A DNA stretch of 64,000 bases, from NCBI GenBank assembly GCA_964472545.1, contig CAYYNP010000013.1:1-64000 (forward strand), read 5' to 3'. A program made the position numbers and the translations under genes. This document shows positions 8,248 to 16,481 of this stretch, piece by piece (the first letter of the stretch is position 1; every line of letters begins with the position of its first letter). Source of the DNA: CAYYNP01 sp964472545. GTDB taxonomy: Bacteria; Planctomycetota; Planctomycetia; Pirellulales; Thermoguttaceae. The notes under the pieces are model-generated. The model made no database searches, was not told the origin of the DNA, and saw only the letters and a program-made list of their open reading frames with translations.

Positions 8248-9675
8248 CTAGAAATCCCGAAACGGTCCCCGCGGTTCGGCTGCGTCCATCCGCCCAAGCC
8301 AGTTCTCGAAATACTGCTGCATCGCGGCGGCTTTCTCCGGCAGTTTGTCGACGAGGTTGTGCTTCTCGCCGACGTCGGCCGCCAGGTCGAACAGAAACGT
8401 CCCGCTCTCGTTGCGGATCCACTTCCAGTTCTCCACGCGGGCCGCCTCTCGGGCCCGGCGTTTCCAATACATTGCCTTGCGGGGCGACGACTTGCCCTCG
8501 GCCAATACGGGCAACATGTCGAATCCGTCGAGTACGACGCCGTCCGGCGCCGCGGCGCCGGCAAGTTTCAGCAACGTGGGGAAGATCTCCAACGACGTGA
8601 GGAACTCGCGATTCACACCGCCGGCAGGGATTCGTTTAGGATAGCGAATCGCGCAACAGACCCGCACCCCGCCCTCGAAGACCCGCGACTTGCCGCCGCG
8701 CAGCGGTGCGTTGTCGGCCCCGCCGGAGCCGCCGTTGTCGGAGAAGAAGATCACGATCGTGTTCTCCGTCAGGTCGTACTGGTCGAGCAGGTCGAGCACC
8801 TCGCCGATGGCCGCGTCCATCGCCGTGACCGAGCCCAGGTAGTGCGTCTTGCGTAGGGCGGCGTTGGGAACCGTCGCCGGTTTTCCGTAGCGCGTGCCTT
8901 CGACCAGTCCTTCTTTGGCATGAAGATCGGGATACATCTTCCGCCATTTCTCGGGCGCCTGGGCGGCGCCGCGAATTGCCGGCTCCAAGCTCGACGCTCC
9001 GTGTGGCGCGTTAAACGGCAGGTAGAGGAAGAACGGCCGGCGCTTGTTTTCGCGGAGGAACCGCACCGCCTCACGTTGAAAGAGGTACGTGCAATAGGTC
9101 CCCTGGTCCTCCGCGGTCGGGAGATTATCGCGAAACATCGACGGCACCCCGTAGCGTTCGTGCGTGTAGTAGTCGATGCCCGTGTTGACGAAGCCGTAGA
9201 ACTCGTCCCAACCGCGCTGCAAGGGCAAAAATCGCCGATGTACGCCCAGGTCCCACTTGCCGAAGATGCCGCAGCGATAGCCGGCTTGTTTCAGCAGTTT
9301 TGGCAACAGAATCTCGCGCACGTCCATGCCGCCGATCCGTTCCCAGGTGACGACGTAGTCGTCTGCCGAATACTTGTGGCCGTAGTCCGGAGCCTCGTTG
9401 CGGATCATGTCGTAGATCCCGTTGCGCTGCGGATAGCGGCCCGTCAGAAATGCGCCGCGGCTGGGCGTACAGGCCGGCCACGCCACGTAGAAGTCGGTCA
9501 GCCGCACCCCTTCGCGCGCGATCCGGTCGAGGTTGGGTGTGATGATGTGGTCGCCCAGCACGCCCAGGTCGTTGTAGCCCTGGTCGTCGGAGACGATCAA
9601 AACGATGTTGGGCCGGTCGGCTGCGTAGCAGCACGTCGTCGTCAGCACGAAAGCAGCAAGTAGAGTTGGACGCAT
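8248..9675 (-). CDS. Exported type I sulfatase (Cys-type)
   Basis: 475 residues. A signal peptide (residues 1-18, ending TCCYA) precedes the alkaline-phosphatase-like sulfatase fold. RPNIVLIVSDDQGYNDLG carries the metal-binding Asp pair. The active-site signature is C-T-P-S-R at residues 69-73 within ACTPSRGAFLTGRYPQR; Cys69 would be converted to formylglycine. Later come GKWDLGVH and IFFSDNGGSGG, which supplies further metal ligands. Length and motif order are normal for arylsulfatase-like planctomycete enzymes that release sulfate from polysaccharides. The start at 9675 is supported by AAGGGA 7 bases upstream. Its convergent neighbour is a SUMF1 protein; a canonical maturase would have to be encoded elsewhere if that neighbour is inactive. 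Confidence 0.93.
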   Translation of the reverse strand: MRPTLLAAFVLTTTCCYAADRPNIVLIVSDDQGYNDLGVLGDHIITPNLDRIAREGVRLTDFYVAWPACTPSRGAFLTGRYPQRNGIYDMIRNEAPDYGHKYSADDYVVTWERIGGMDVREILLPKLLKQAGYRCGIFGKWDLGVHRRFLPLQRGWDEFYGFVNTGIDYYTHERYGVPSMFRDNLPTAEDQGTYCTYLFQREAVRFLRENKRRPFFLYLPFNAPHGASSLEPAIRGAAQAPEKWRKMYPDLHAKEGLVEGTRYGKPATVPNAALRKTHYLGSVTAMDAAIGEVLDLLDQYDLTENTIVIFFSDNGGSGGADNAPLRGGKSRVFEGGVRVCCAIRYPKRIPAGGVNREFLTSLEIFPTLLKLAGAAAPDGVVLDGFDMLPVLAEGKSSPRKAMYWKRRAREAARVENWKWIRNESGTFLFDLAADVGEKHNLVDKLPEKAAAMQQYFENWLGRMDAAEPRGPFRDF

Positions 9676-9990
9676 GGAGTATCCCTTCGCTCTGAATCGT
9701 GGTTGCATGGATCGTGGTTGCACTGTCACGCGGCATGGCCGGAGAAGATGGTCCAATGGCAAGTAACCGAGCCATCGTCGCCGACGTCCGCTCAAGACGC
9801 GGGCGATCCCGGGCCATCTTACCTTCCCGACGCGGTGAATTCCACGTCGGCCGGTGACGGGTGACCCAGACGCCGCGTCCGTCCGGACGAGCGCGGCCGA
9901 CAAAGAGTGGAAATTCGCCGCCGGTGTGGTAGAATCGCCTCAGAAGCGCGTACCGTCGCCCGTTAGTCCCCTGGTCTTGGAGGGTTTCTC
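9676..9990. other. 315-bp divergent intergenic region
   Basis: It lies between the starts of the sulfatase (minus) and the HMA-domain protein (plus) and presumably holds both promoters. I see no convincing ORF, repeat or operator-like palindrome in it. Confidence 0.5.
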
Positions 9991-10518
9991 ATGCGAAGTT
10001 TGTTGAAGTACGGTCTGGTCGTTTTGGTCGTGTCGATCGCAACCGCCCCGGCCGTGGGCGAGGAGACGAAAGTCAACGTCACCGGCGTACACCTTTGTTG
10101 CCAGAAATGCGTTACGGCGGCGGCGGATGCCTTGGCGGAGGTCAAAGGCGTCAAACACGAAGTCAACCAAGATGAGGGGGCGATTTCGATTACGGCCTGT
10201 TGCGCCTCGGCTGCCCAGAACGCGGTCGACGCCGTGGCTGCCGCGGGTTTCCACGGCCGGCCCGACAACCGAGCGGTCCACTTCAAGCCGGTTCACCCGC
10301 CGCAGGGCAAGATCACACGGCTGGAACTCGTCGGCGTTCACAACTGCTGTGGCGGTTGCACCAAGGCGATCAAGGCGGCCCTGTCATCGGTCGAAGGGGT
10401 ACAGGCCGACACGGTCAAGGCGAAGCAAACTTCGTTCGTCGTCGAAGGCGAGTTCAAGGCGGCCGAAGTGATCGAGGCCGTGTTCAACGCGGGGTTCCAC
10501 TGCGACGTCAAGGAATAG
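9991..10518 (+). CDS. Exported protein with two HMA-like CCxxC domains
   Basis: 175 residues. A signal peptide (~1-23, ending AVGEE) is followed by two tandem heavy-metal-associated-like ferredoxin folds. Repeat 1 has GVHLCCQKCVTAA (Cys36, Cys37, Cys40) and repeat 2 has GVHNCCGGCTKAI (Cys119, Cys120, Cys123). Each repeat ends in a matching AGFH segment. The usual HMA motif is MxCxxC; here the M-x is replaced and a Cys added, giving CCxxC, so metal preference could differ from copper chaperones. An extra Cys pair (70-71) lies at the end of the first repeat. GGAGGG precedes the ATG. The stop is followed 2 bases later by the GTG of the next gene, implying one transcript. The role is probably periplasmic metal binding; the partner is unknown. 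Confidence 0.85.
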   Translation: MRSLLKYGLVVLVVSIATAPAVGEETKVNVTGVHLCCQKCVTAAADALAEVKGVKHEVNQDEGAISITACCASAAQNAVDAVAAAGFHGRPDNRAVHFKPVHPPQGKITRLELVGVHNCCGGCTKAIKAALSSVEGVQADTVKAKQTSFVVEGEFKAAEVIEAVFNAGFHCDVKE

Positions 10519-10520
10519 CC

Positions 10521-11819
10521 GTGTTACGACGGTCCATTTGGCCGCTACTCGGCGGTTTCCTGGTAGCTTTGCCGGCGTCGACCGATCGGGCCTTCTCCGC
10601 CGAGTCGCCGCGGTGGTGGCAAGATACCAGGGCCATCTATGCCTCGTTCGATCTGTCGGGCGCCGGCGGCCCGCTGATGAAGTTCCCCAGCGACGACGTC
10701 CGCAAGAAGCTCGGTACGTTCGAGAATCTGCCCCGCCTGCTCGACGAGGCAAGGCAACTCGGCGGCAACTGCATCTATCTGAACAGCTATTGGGAACCGG
10801 AGTACGAGAACAAGGGCGACTACGAGATCCGTAGGGAGTTGGGCGGCCCGGAGGCCTTCCGCAAGGGCGTTGAAGCGATCCATCGGCGTGGCGGCCGGAT
10901 TATCCTCTACCTGGAGCCGTTCATCGTCACCCGCACCAGCCAGGTTGGCCGGCGGTCCGGCACGGACTGGTGTATGAAAGACGCCCAAGGCAATCCCCAG
11001 ACCTACTACGGCCGCAGCCGCTTCTATCTGATGTGGCCCGGCGACGGCTCCGGCTGGACGGAACACATCGTTGCAGTCGCCGAGCGTCTCGTGCGGCAAT
11101 ACGGCGTCGACGGCTTTCATCTGGATTCCTACGGCTGTCAGTGGGATCTGGTCGACCACGACCCTCGCCATACCGGTTCGTTCAACCATGGCGCAATCCA
11201 CCTGGTACGCACAATGCGGCAACGGATTCAGCGCGTGCGGCCCGACGCCGTCGTCATCCTGGAATGTTGCGAACGTACCGAGCTGCTCGATCTGTGCGAC
11301 GGCGGCCAGATCGAATCGGGCGCCTGGCTCTACTCGCCGGTCAAGGTGCTGCTGGAAAAGCCCTGGGGACGCAGCCACAAGTACAAGGCGTTTACCGCCC
11401 ACTACTCGATGCAGGAGATGGACCGGATTCTCGAGCTGGGCTACAACCTCTCGTTGTCGCCCTGGTGGTTCGAGACCAACACCGACCCGCGAGACTTCGA
11501 GCGGATGCACCGCCGGATGGAAGACCGCGACGAGTGGATTCGGCGGGTACGGATTCTATGGAATTGGGATAATCTGCTCTACGTCAACGGGCGTCCCCGG
11601 CCGGCCGACGTCGACCTGTTCCAACTGCGGCGCGATCTGGAAATGCGTCGATACGCCAAGCCGCCGCCTAAGTTCTACGACACGGAAGCCTACTGGAGGG
11701 CCGTGCGAGCTTACGAACGCCGGGTGCGAGACCTCCTGGAAAGTGAGCAGCCTTGGAAGACCCAACGGGAGTACCTTCGCGAGAAGCTCGCCCCGATCGA
11801 CCACGGCCGTACGAAATGA
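10521..11819 (+). CDS. Secreted TIM-barrel glycoside-hydrolase-like protein (GTG start)
   Basis: 432 residues starting with GTG at 10521, two bases after the previous stop, with AAGGA upstream; translation is probably coupled. The N-terminus is a signal peptide (LLGGFLVALPAS). The body looks like an alpha-amylase-type (beta/alpha)8 barrel: GGNCIYLNSYWEPEYENKGDY, GGRIILYLEPF, then YGVDGFHLDSYG, where the Asp of FHLDS sits where GH13/GH31/GH36-like barrels place their nucleophile. A later VVILECCER may supply a second carboxylate. I recognise the fold class, not a named family; DUF6259-like barrels are the closest type I can suggest. The pairing with a metal-binding protein is unexplained. Confidence 0.78.
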   Translation: MLRRSIWPLLGGFLVALPASTDRAFSAESPRWWQDTRAIYASFDLSGAGGPLMKFPSDDVRKKLGTFENLPRLLDEARQLGGNCIYLNSYWEPEYENKGDYEIRRELGGPEAFRKGVEAIHRRGGRIILYLEPFIVTRTSQVGRRSGTDWCMKDAQGNPQTYYGRSRFYLMWPGDGSGWTEHIVAVAERLVRQYGVDGFHLDSYGCQWDLVDHDPRHTGSFNHGAIHLVRTMRQRIQRVRPDAVVILECCERTELLDLCDGGQIESGAWLYSPVKVLLEKPWGRSHKYKAFTAHYSMQEMDRILELGYNLSLSPWWFETNTDPRDFERMHRRMEDRDEWIRRVRILWNWDNLLYVNGRPRPADVDLFQLRRDLEMRRYAKPPPKFYDTEAYWRAVRAYERRVRDLLESEQPWKTQREYLREKLAPIDHGRTK

Positions 11820-11933
11820 GCCGTACGAAAACGGCACGGCCACGTTCAGCGGGCCGCAGGTTCGGTCATCGCTTGCCCCGGACGACTCGATCCGGGAAGA
11901 AACGCGTGTGGGCTCCCGGCTCGGTATCCCGTT

Positions 11934-12959
11934 TCAACTTCTCCACGGCGCGCGATACCGGAGCCCGAGGTTGATGATCTTCTGGAGCAAAGCCTCGTAC
12001 TTGATCCCGATCGACTCCGCCGATTCGGCGAAGTCCTCGCCGTACTCGATATTCGGGTTGGCATTCGCTTCGATCAGGAAGACTTTGCCGTCTTCCTGCA
12101 ACCGCAAGTCCATCCGCCCGTATCCACTCATGTTGAGGGCCCGATAGACTCGCTTACAGAGCTTCGATATCTGCTTCTCGACCTCCGGAGCCAGGCCCTC
12201 GGCCCGTTGCGTTATGATCCCGTACTTCTTCTGGTATTCGATGTCCCATTTCACCCTGGCGGTGGCGATGCGCGGCATGTGCTCGGGCATTTTCGAGAAC
12301 ACCATTTCCCACGGGGGGAAGGTCTGCAGCCGCTGGTTGCCGATCACGCCGACGTAAAGCTCTCGGCCCTCGATGTATTGTTCTGCAATGGCGTCAGTTT
12401 CGATGCTCTCGTGGATGAACCGTACGCGTTCGTCGAGTGCGGCTTCGTCGCGGACGATCGAAGCCTGGGCAATGCCCAAAGATGCGTCTTCGGTCGTCGA
12501 TTTTATGAACAGCGGAAACGTCAGGCGTTTCGTTCGTAGCCTAGTCTTGCCTCGGGGAAAGACGCCAAACCGCGGCGTACGAATCCGGTGATGGGCCAGG
12601 ATTCTCTTGGCCGTTGCTTTGTTCTTCGAGAGCATCAGTCCGAACGGATTGCAGCCGGTGTACGCTTGCTGCATTAGTTCCAGGTAGCCGACCACGGCGT
12701 ATTCGTAGGCCACCACGCCGAGAAACTCCTCCAGCATCATGAAGGTCACGTGCGGCGACCAATCGCGGATGGCCTGACGGATGGGACCGAGGTCGTCGAA
12801 CACTCCCAACGGCAAGACTTCGTGTCCCATTTCCCGCAGCGTCGTTACCACGTCGTATTCCGATTTCCACTCGGCGATATCCTTCGCGTCATGCCCCTTT
12901 AGCGTGTCGGGCGGAACCAAGCCTTCTCGCACGATCACTAGCACGCGGAGTTTCTTCAT
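11934..12959 (-). CDS. ATP-grasp enzyme, D-Ala-D-Ala ligase-like
   Basis: 341 residues with no export signal, so cytoplasmic. The N-terminal substrate domain starts KKLRVLVIVREGLVPP. The ATP-grasp domain follows: LSKNKATAKRILAHHRIRTP, FPLFIKSTTEDASLGIA (phosphate-binding Lys and loop), AEQYIEGRELYVGVIGN, and the metal site VFLIEANANPNI (Glu and Asn ligands). This is the D-alanine-D-alanine ligase-like class (PF07478) but divergent from housekeeping Ddl, which would end in an IEVNT-type metal motif. Its ATG overlaps the stop of the upstream metallopeptidase gene as ATGA (12956-12959), so the two are translationally coupled. A carboxylate-amine ligation of amino acids or peptides is expected; the substrate is unknown. 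Confidence 0.88.
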   Translation of the reverse strand: MKKLRVLVIVREGLVPPDTLKGHDAKDIAEWKSEYDVVTTLREMGHEVLPLGVFDDLGPIRQAIRDWSPHVTFMMLEEFLGVVAYEYAVVGYLELMQQAYTGCNPFGLMLSKNKATAKRILAHHRIRTPRFGVFPRGKTRLRTKRLTFPLFIKSTTEDASLGIAQASIVRDEAALDERVRFIHESIETDAIAEQYIEGRELYVGVIGNQRLQTFPPWEMVFSKMPEHMPRIATARVKWDIEYQKKYGIITQRAEGLAPEVEKQISKLCKRVYRALNMSGYGRMDLRLQEDGKVFLIEANANPNIEYGEDFAESAESIGIKYEALLQKIINLGLRYRAPWRS

Positions 12960-14014
12960 AACGCCACCCGATGATGTCCGCCATGCAGATAGTTCATCGT
13001 TTGGACCGCCAGCATGACCAGCGCATCCCGCTTTACGTCGGCTTCCGGCCGGTTGCAGCGCAGCCCGAGCTCCTCGCAGCGGTCGATCATCTCGCCGAGC
13101 ACCTGATCGATCGTGTACTGGTACTCTCCGGTCCATTGGGCCACGACTCTCCGCAGCTCACGGCGCATCCGCCGCAGCAACGAAGCAGCCGGCGGAGAGT
13201 CCGTATGATCCTGGCTGCCGAAGAGCCGACGCAGGTCCCGGTCGTAGAAGTGCGGGTAGTCCAGTCCGTAGTATGCGCGCTTCCGTCGATAGTGTTCCCG
13301 TAGCGTTTCGCGTAGCGTCCGCAGCGAGCCGACCCGTTCGCGCGAGGTGATGCGCGGCTTCTGCTCGCGAATTTCGCCGATGACTTCATCCACGTATTCG
13401 AGCTTCTTCAGCGCCGGCCATCCGCGATACCGCGTGCGCCAGCCGGATCGCGGCTTCAGCCATACGGCAAACGTCTCCGCAAAGTCTTCCACGGGATGAC
13501 TCTGGGCGTACCACATGTCCAGATGCAGAACGTATCTCTTGCTGTACGGTTTCGGCTTATAGAAATCCGGATAAGGCTGACTGGCTTTGCCGAACACGGT
13601 TCGCCATCGTTTGCGCCGCCGCAAGCGATAGGCGTTATCGAGCGTGTGACCCGTCTCGTGACGGAGGATTCGCATACACGAGTCCTGCGTTCCGCCCTCG
13701 ACTTCGAGCATCTGCTTGCGTTCCAGCTTCGTGAGTCTCGGATGCGCGAGATAGAACGGGATGGCCGTGCCCACCACCCCGTCGGGCGTGAACCACTCGT
13801 CGGAGAGCCAGAAGTGAGGTCGGAATCGGAGCCCCCGCCGTTTCAACTCTCCAAGAACGCGGTCGGTCTGTTTCTCCAGCCATGTCCCCTTGATTTGTAC
13901 CGGCAGATCGCACATCCGCAAATCCAGCAGTTCGTCTTCGGAGAGTCGGTCCAGATCCGGCTCGGTAGCCTGGCGGCGGTTGTGAGCTCGGCGGTGTGTA
14001 CGTCTTCCCGACAT
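12956..14014 (-). CDS. Putative zinc metallopeptidase (HExxH), coupled to ATP-grasp gene
   Basis: 352 residues from ATG 14014, which has CAAGG about 9 bases upstream; ATG 14098 is an alternative start. A basic N-terminus and LSEDELLDLRMCDL precede the catalytic core. FWLSDEWFTPDGV and IPFYLAHPRLTKLER lead to RILRHETGHTLDNAYR, with His119-Glu120-x-x-His123. Then comes WYAQSHPVEDFAETFAVWL, whose Glu176 or Glu180 is the likely third zinc ligand. This arrangement resembles the family annotated 'putative zinc-binding metallopeptidase' (PF15887-type), whose substrate is not known. No signal peptide is seen. The ATGA overlap with the ATP-grasp gene argues that the two work together, for example making and trimming a peptide or a peptide-tagged product. 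Confidence 0.85.
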   Translation of the reverse strand: MSGRRTHRRAHNRRQATEPDLDRLSEDELLDLRMCDLPVQIKGTWLEKQTDRVLGELKRRGLRFRPHFWLSDEWFTPDGVVGTAIPFYLAHPRLTKLERKQMLEVEGGTQDSCMRILRHETGHTLDNAYRLRRRKRWRTVFGKASQPYPDFYKPKPYSKRYVLHLDMWYAQSHPVEDFAETFAVWLKPRSGWRTRYRGWPALKKLEYVDEVIGEIREQKPRITSRERVGSLRTLRETLREHYRRKRAYYGLDYPHFYDRDLRRLFGSQDHTDSPPAASLLRRMRRELRRVVAQWTGEYQYTIDQVLGEMIDRCEELGLRCNRPEADVKRDALVMLAVQTMNYLHGGHHRVAL

Positions 14015-14383
14015 TCCTCGTCCAACCTTGGGTGAAACCGGCTTCAGCACCCCCGGCAGGGCGGGGTTGCGTGGAGAATGCGAGGGAGAACCGGCCATCG
14101 TTGCCGTCGAGACGCAGTGAGTCTCTTGCAGGATGTCGAGATTGCCTTCGGCCGGGCTCTCTTCGAGTACGGCTAGCTTATACGACTTTGCCTGCGCAGA
14201 CAACGGTAATCGTAAGCCCTGACGTCCGATCTCCAACGGCACAACGAGCCCACAACGCGACTCACTATACGGCAAGTCGTCACCGAAGACGAAAGCCCGG
14301 CAAGACACAGCGTTCTACGAGGCTTGACTCGACGGCGCCAATACACCAAGCGGAGGGTGCGGGCCCGAACGGATGTAAGCATC

Positions 14384-14489
14384 CGCCCAACCCGTTCGTA
14401 GTGCCCCGATTCATCGGGGCCGTGCAGCGGGACTTTGCGAAAGACCGCATGAATGCGGTCACTACGAACGGCTCTTGACGGGTTGGGCG
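14384..14489. repeat. 106-bp nested palindrome (four stems)
   Basis: The outer arms CGCCCAACCCG (14384-14394) and CGGGTTGGGCG (14479-14489) pair perfectly. A second pair TTCGTAGTG / CACTACGAA (14395-14403, 14460-14468) lies inside. Within these are two separate hairpins, CCCCGAT-TC-ATCGGGG (14404-14419) and GACCGCAT-GA-ATGCGGTC (14443-14460). It lies in the ~650-bp gap (14015-14665) between the metallopeptidase start and the transposase remnant; I see no gene in the rest of that gap. Confidence 0.7.
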
Positions 14490-14665
14490 ATTGCTTACGA
14501 ACGGATGACGCAAGCCCCTTTAACACCAACGCTTTATGGAAAACGGCCGAAGCGCCGGGCACACTCTCGGGGGCAGTTGATGACTGACCTGCTCCCCGTT
14601 TCCTGATCCATGCGGAATGCGAGATTTTCGGTTATCTTGCAGATTGGAAAGGAGGACCAGGATCC

Positions 14666-14818
14666 ATGAAACGGAAGCGTTACACGCAGCAGCAGATCGC
14701 GTTCTGCTTGCGGCAGCACGAGACGGTCACGATCGGCGAGCCAGCCAGCGTAGTCCTCTCCGGCGAAGGTGATTACGTGGGCCCGTGCGTTCGCAGCATG
14801 TTGGCTGTCTCGCAGTAG
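14666..14818 (+). pseudogene. Remnant of IS3-type transposase OrfA (N-terminus only)
   Basis: A strong GGAAAGGAGG precedes ATG 14666, and the product begins MKRKRYTQQQIAFCLRQ. That closely resembles the first residues of IS3-family OrfA proteins (helix-turn-helix, Tnp_1), whose typical start is MKRKRxTEEQI followed by LRQ or LKE. After about 20 residues the similarity ends and the frame stops at residue 50, overlapping the 3' end of the TPR gene on the other strand. No OrfB or terminal inverted repeats were recognised. It is a truncated, inactive insertion sequence fragment. Confidence 0.6.
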
Positions 14819-16095
14819 CCCTTCAGTTCGGGAAAGCGATCCCGCATCTCGTCGTCTCCACGCTGCAGCTTCGCGACCTCTCGGAAGTGATGCAAGGCTT
14901 CTTCGTACCGGGACAGCCAGTAGTAGGCAATTCCAAGGTCGTAGTGGCTGTAAATCCAGCGAGGGTTGATTTCCAGGGCCCTCTTGAGGAGTTCAATGGC
15001 CCTGACCGTGTCTTCTTCGTCGATACGCTCGGCCTTGTACATCAACATCTGGGCGTAGTAACGCAGAGCCAGGTCGTTTCGCGGGTTTCTCTTGACGATC
15101 CGCTTGAACAGCCGTTCGGAGGCGTCGTGTTCCTCCCAGTAGCCGAGGTGCTCGGCATAGACCGTCTTCGCAAGGTCGCGAAAGGGGTCGATCGAAATGG
15201 CGTAACGGAACATCTCGGACGCCTCGTCTCGCTTATCCATCCGAAACAGCGTCATCCCCAGGTAGACGGCCGCGTTATCGCGCAGCGGGTCCAAAGCAAG
15301 CGCACGGCGTAGCAACCCGGCGACTCTTTCCCAGTTCTCCTTCCGCGGGTCGCCGTCGTATCCCGCGTAGCTCAACGAGCCCAGCCTCTCCAAGGCCTCC
15401 ACATGGTTGGGATAGAGTTCGACGGCCTTCCGGTAATGCGCGACGGCACGCCGATTCTGCTTGGCATTTTGCAGATGGAATCCCCTCTTGAACTCCAAGT
15501 GGGCCGGCGCCCAGCCTTCCCGCAGCGCTCGCAGTTCTGCCACGTCGGGCGGATTGTGGACGGGGTCCGGATGCTCATAGTGTCGAGCCCAGAGCCGCTT
15601 GCGCCATTGGGTGGCGAACTCTCTGGCCTTTCCCTCGCTGGCGTACTTCCGTTTCGGGTTCTTTGCCTTGGGGAGGATGACCTGCAGATGCCCGATTTCG
15701 TGCAGCACCGTTCCGTACAGCAAGAGCCGGCGGACCGCCAGCACGGGCCATTGACTGCCCCGCAGTGCGCCGTAAGTCTCTGCCGGTCCCGAGGCCGGCA
15801 ACCCGTGCAGGCTCACCCGCCACGGCAGCGCGCAGATCGTGATTTCCCGCCTTCCCCTGGTTGTCGTGTATCCGAGCCGCCGGCCCCCTCGGGAGTGGTC
15901 GCAGAAGTGGACCTTCTTGAGTCTGCTGAGTAGCTCCGCCGGTAGGCGCGAGAGCACCACCTTCACGTCGTCTTCGTTGACGTAGTGTCTGCGGTGCAAG
16001 GCCGCGTCGTGACGGACGAACTCGATCTGCCGCGGCAACGACGGTATTGACGTTGCCTGCCGAGGATCGGGATAGACCTGCGTAGCAGCTTGCAT
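14773..16095 (-). CDS. HExxH-containing TPR protein (putative zincin)
   Basis: 440 residues from ATG 16095; an in-frame TTG at 16131 would add 12 residues, and neither start has a convincing ribosome-binding site. The N-terminal half (~1-165) holds LLLYGTVLHEIGHLQVI with His132-Glu133-x-x-His136, then GKAREFATQW (Glu159, candidate third ligand), a minimal zincin pattern. The C-terminal half (~190-425) is a run of tetratricopeptide repeats, for example QNRRAVAHYRKAVELYPNH, RALALDPLRDNAAVYLG, RALEINPRWIYSHYDLGIAY. No signal peptide is apparent. It lies on the same strand as the ATP-grasp/metallopeptidase pair, 758 bp upstream of them, so it may belong to the same system with the repeats and IS fragment inserted later. 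The last bases overlap the IS remnant. Confidence 0.8.
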   Translation of the reverse strand: MQAATQVYPDPRQATSIPSLPRQIEFVRHDAALHRRHYVNEDDVKVVLSRLPAELLSRLKKVHFCDHSRGGRRLGYTTTRGRREITICALPWRVSLHGLPASGPAETYGALRGSQWPVLAVRRLLLYGTVLHEIGHLQVILPKAKNPKRKYASEGKAREFATQWRKRLWARHYEHPDPVHNPPDVAELRALREGWAPAHLEFKRGFHLQNAKQNRRAVAHYRKAVELYPNHVEALERLGSLSYAGYDGDPRKENWERVAGLLRRALALDPLRDNAAVYLGMTLFRMDKRDEASEMFRYAISIDPFRDLAKTVYAEHLGYWEEHDASERLFKRIVKRNPRNDLALRYYAQMLMYKAERIDEEDTVRAIELLKRALEINPRWIYSHYDLGIAYYWLSRYEEALHHFREVAKLQRGDDEMRDRFPELKGYCETANMLRTHGPT

Positions 16096-16481
16096 CTGTC
16101 GGTACACTGGAGAGCTGTTGTGAGGTAACAACGCGGCGCATTCCTAGGACACGGTCTCACGTCGCGGGTTCGCCCTTCTCCCAGGGCTCACGACGCCGCG
16201 GAAACTCCCGATGCGTAATAGCCGTACCGGGCGATCGCCGACGGACTGCACTTCGGCGGCGATTCAGGTTGATTCCGGTTCTGCGGACCACTATAGTGAA
16301 CGTTGCCATACGGAATTGCGCCTGTGCTGCGGGGCGGCAGCTTGGCACACGTTCCCTCGACAAACACTCCCGCCCGCTATTCTTACCGACAACCACCTGC
16401 CGGCCGCTTGCCTTCCTCAACGCGAAGACCTCCCTCCTGTTCGGAAGGCGTGGGGTGCCAGAACGAAAGAGGACTTGCTCG
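16096..16481. other. Divergent intergenic region, 386 bp
   Basis: It separates the TPR-zincin (minus) from the HzsA-like gene (plus). An ORF frame continues upstream of 16482 through it, but that stretch has no protein-like features and no export signal, so I treat it as non-coding. No repeat or operator palindrome was recognised. Confidence 0.5.
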
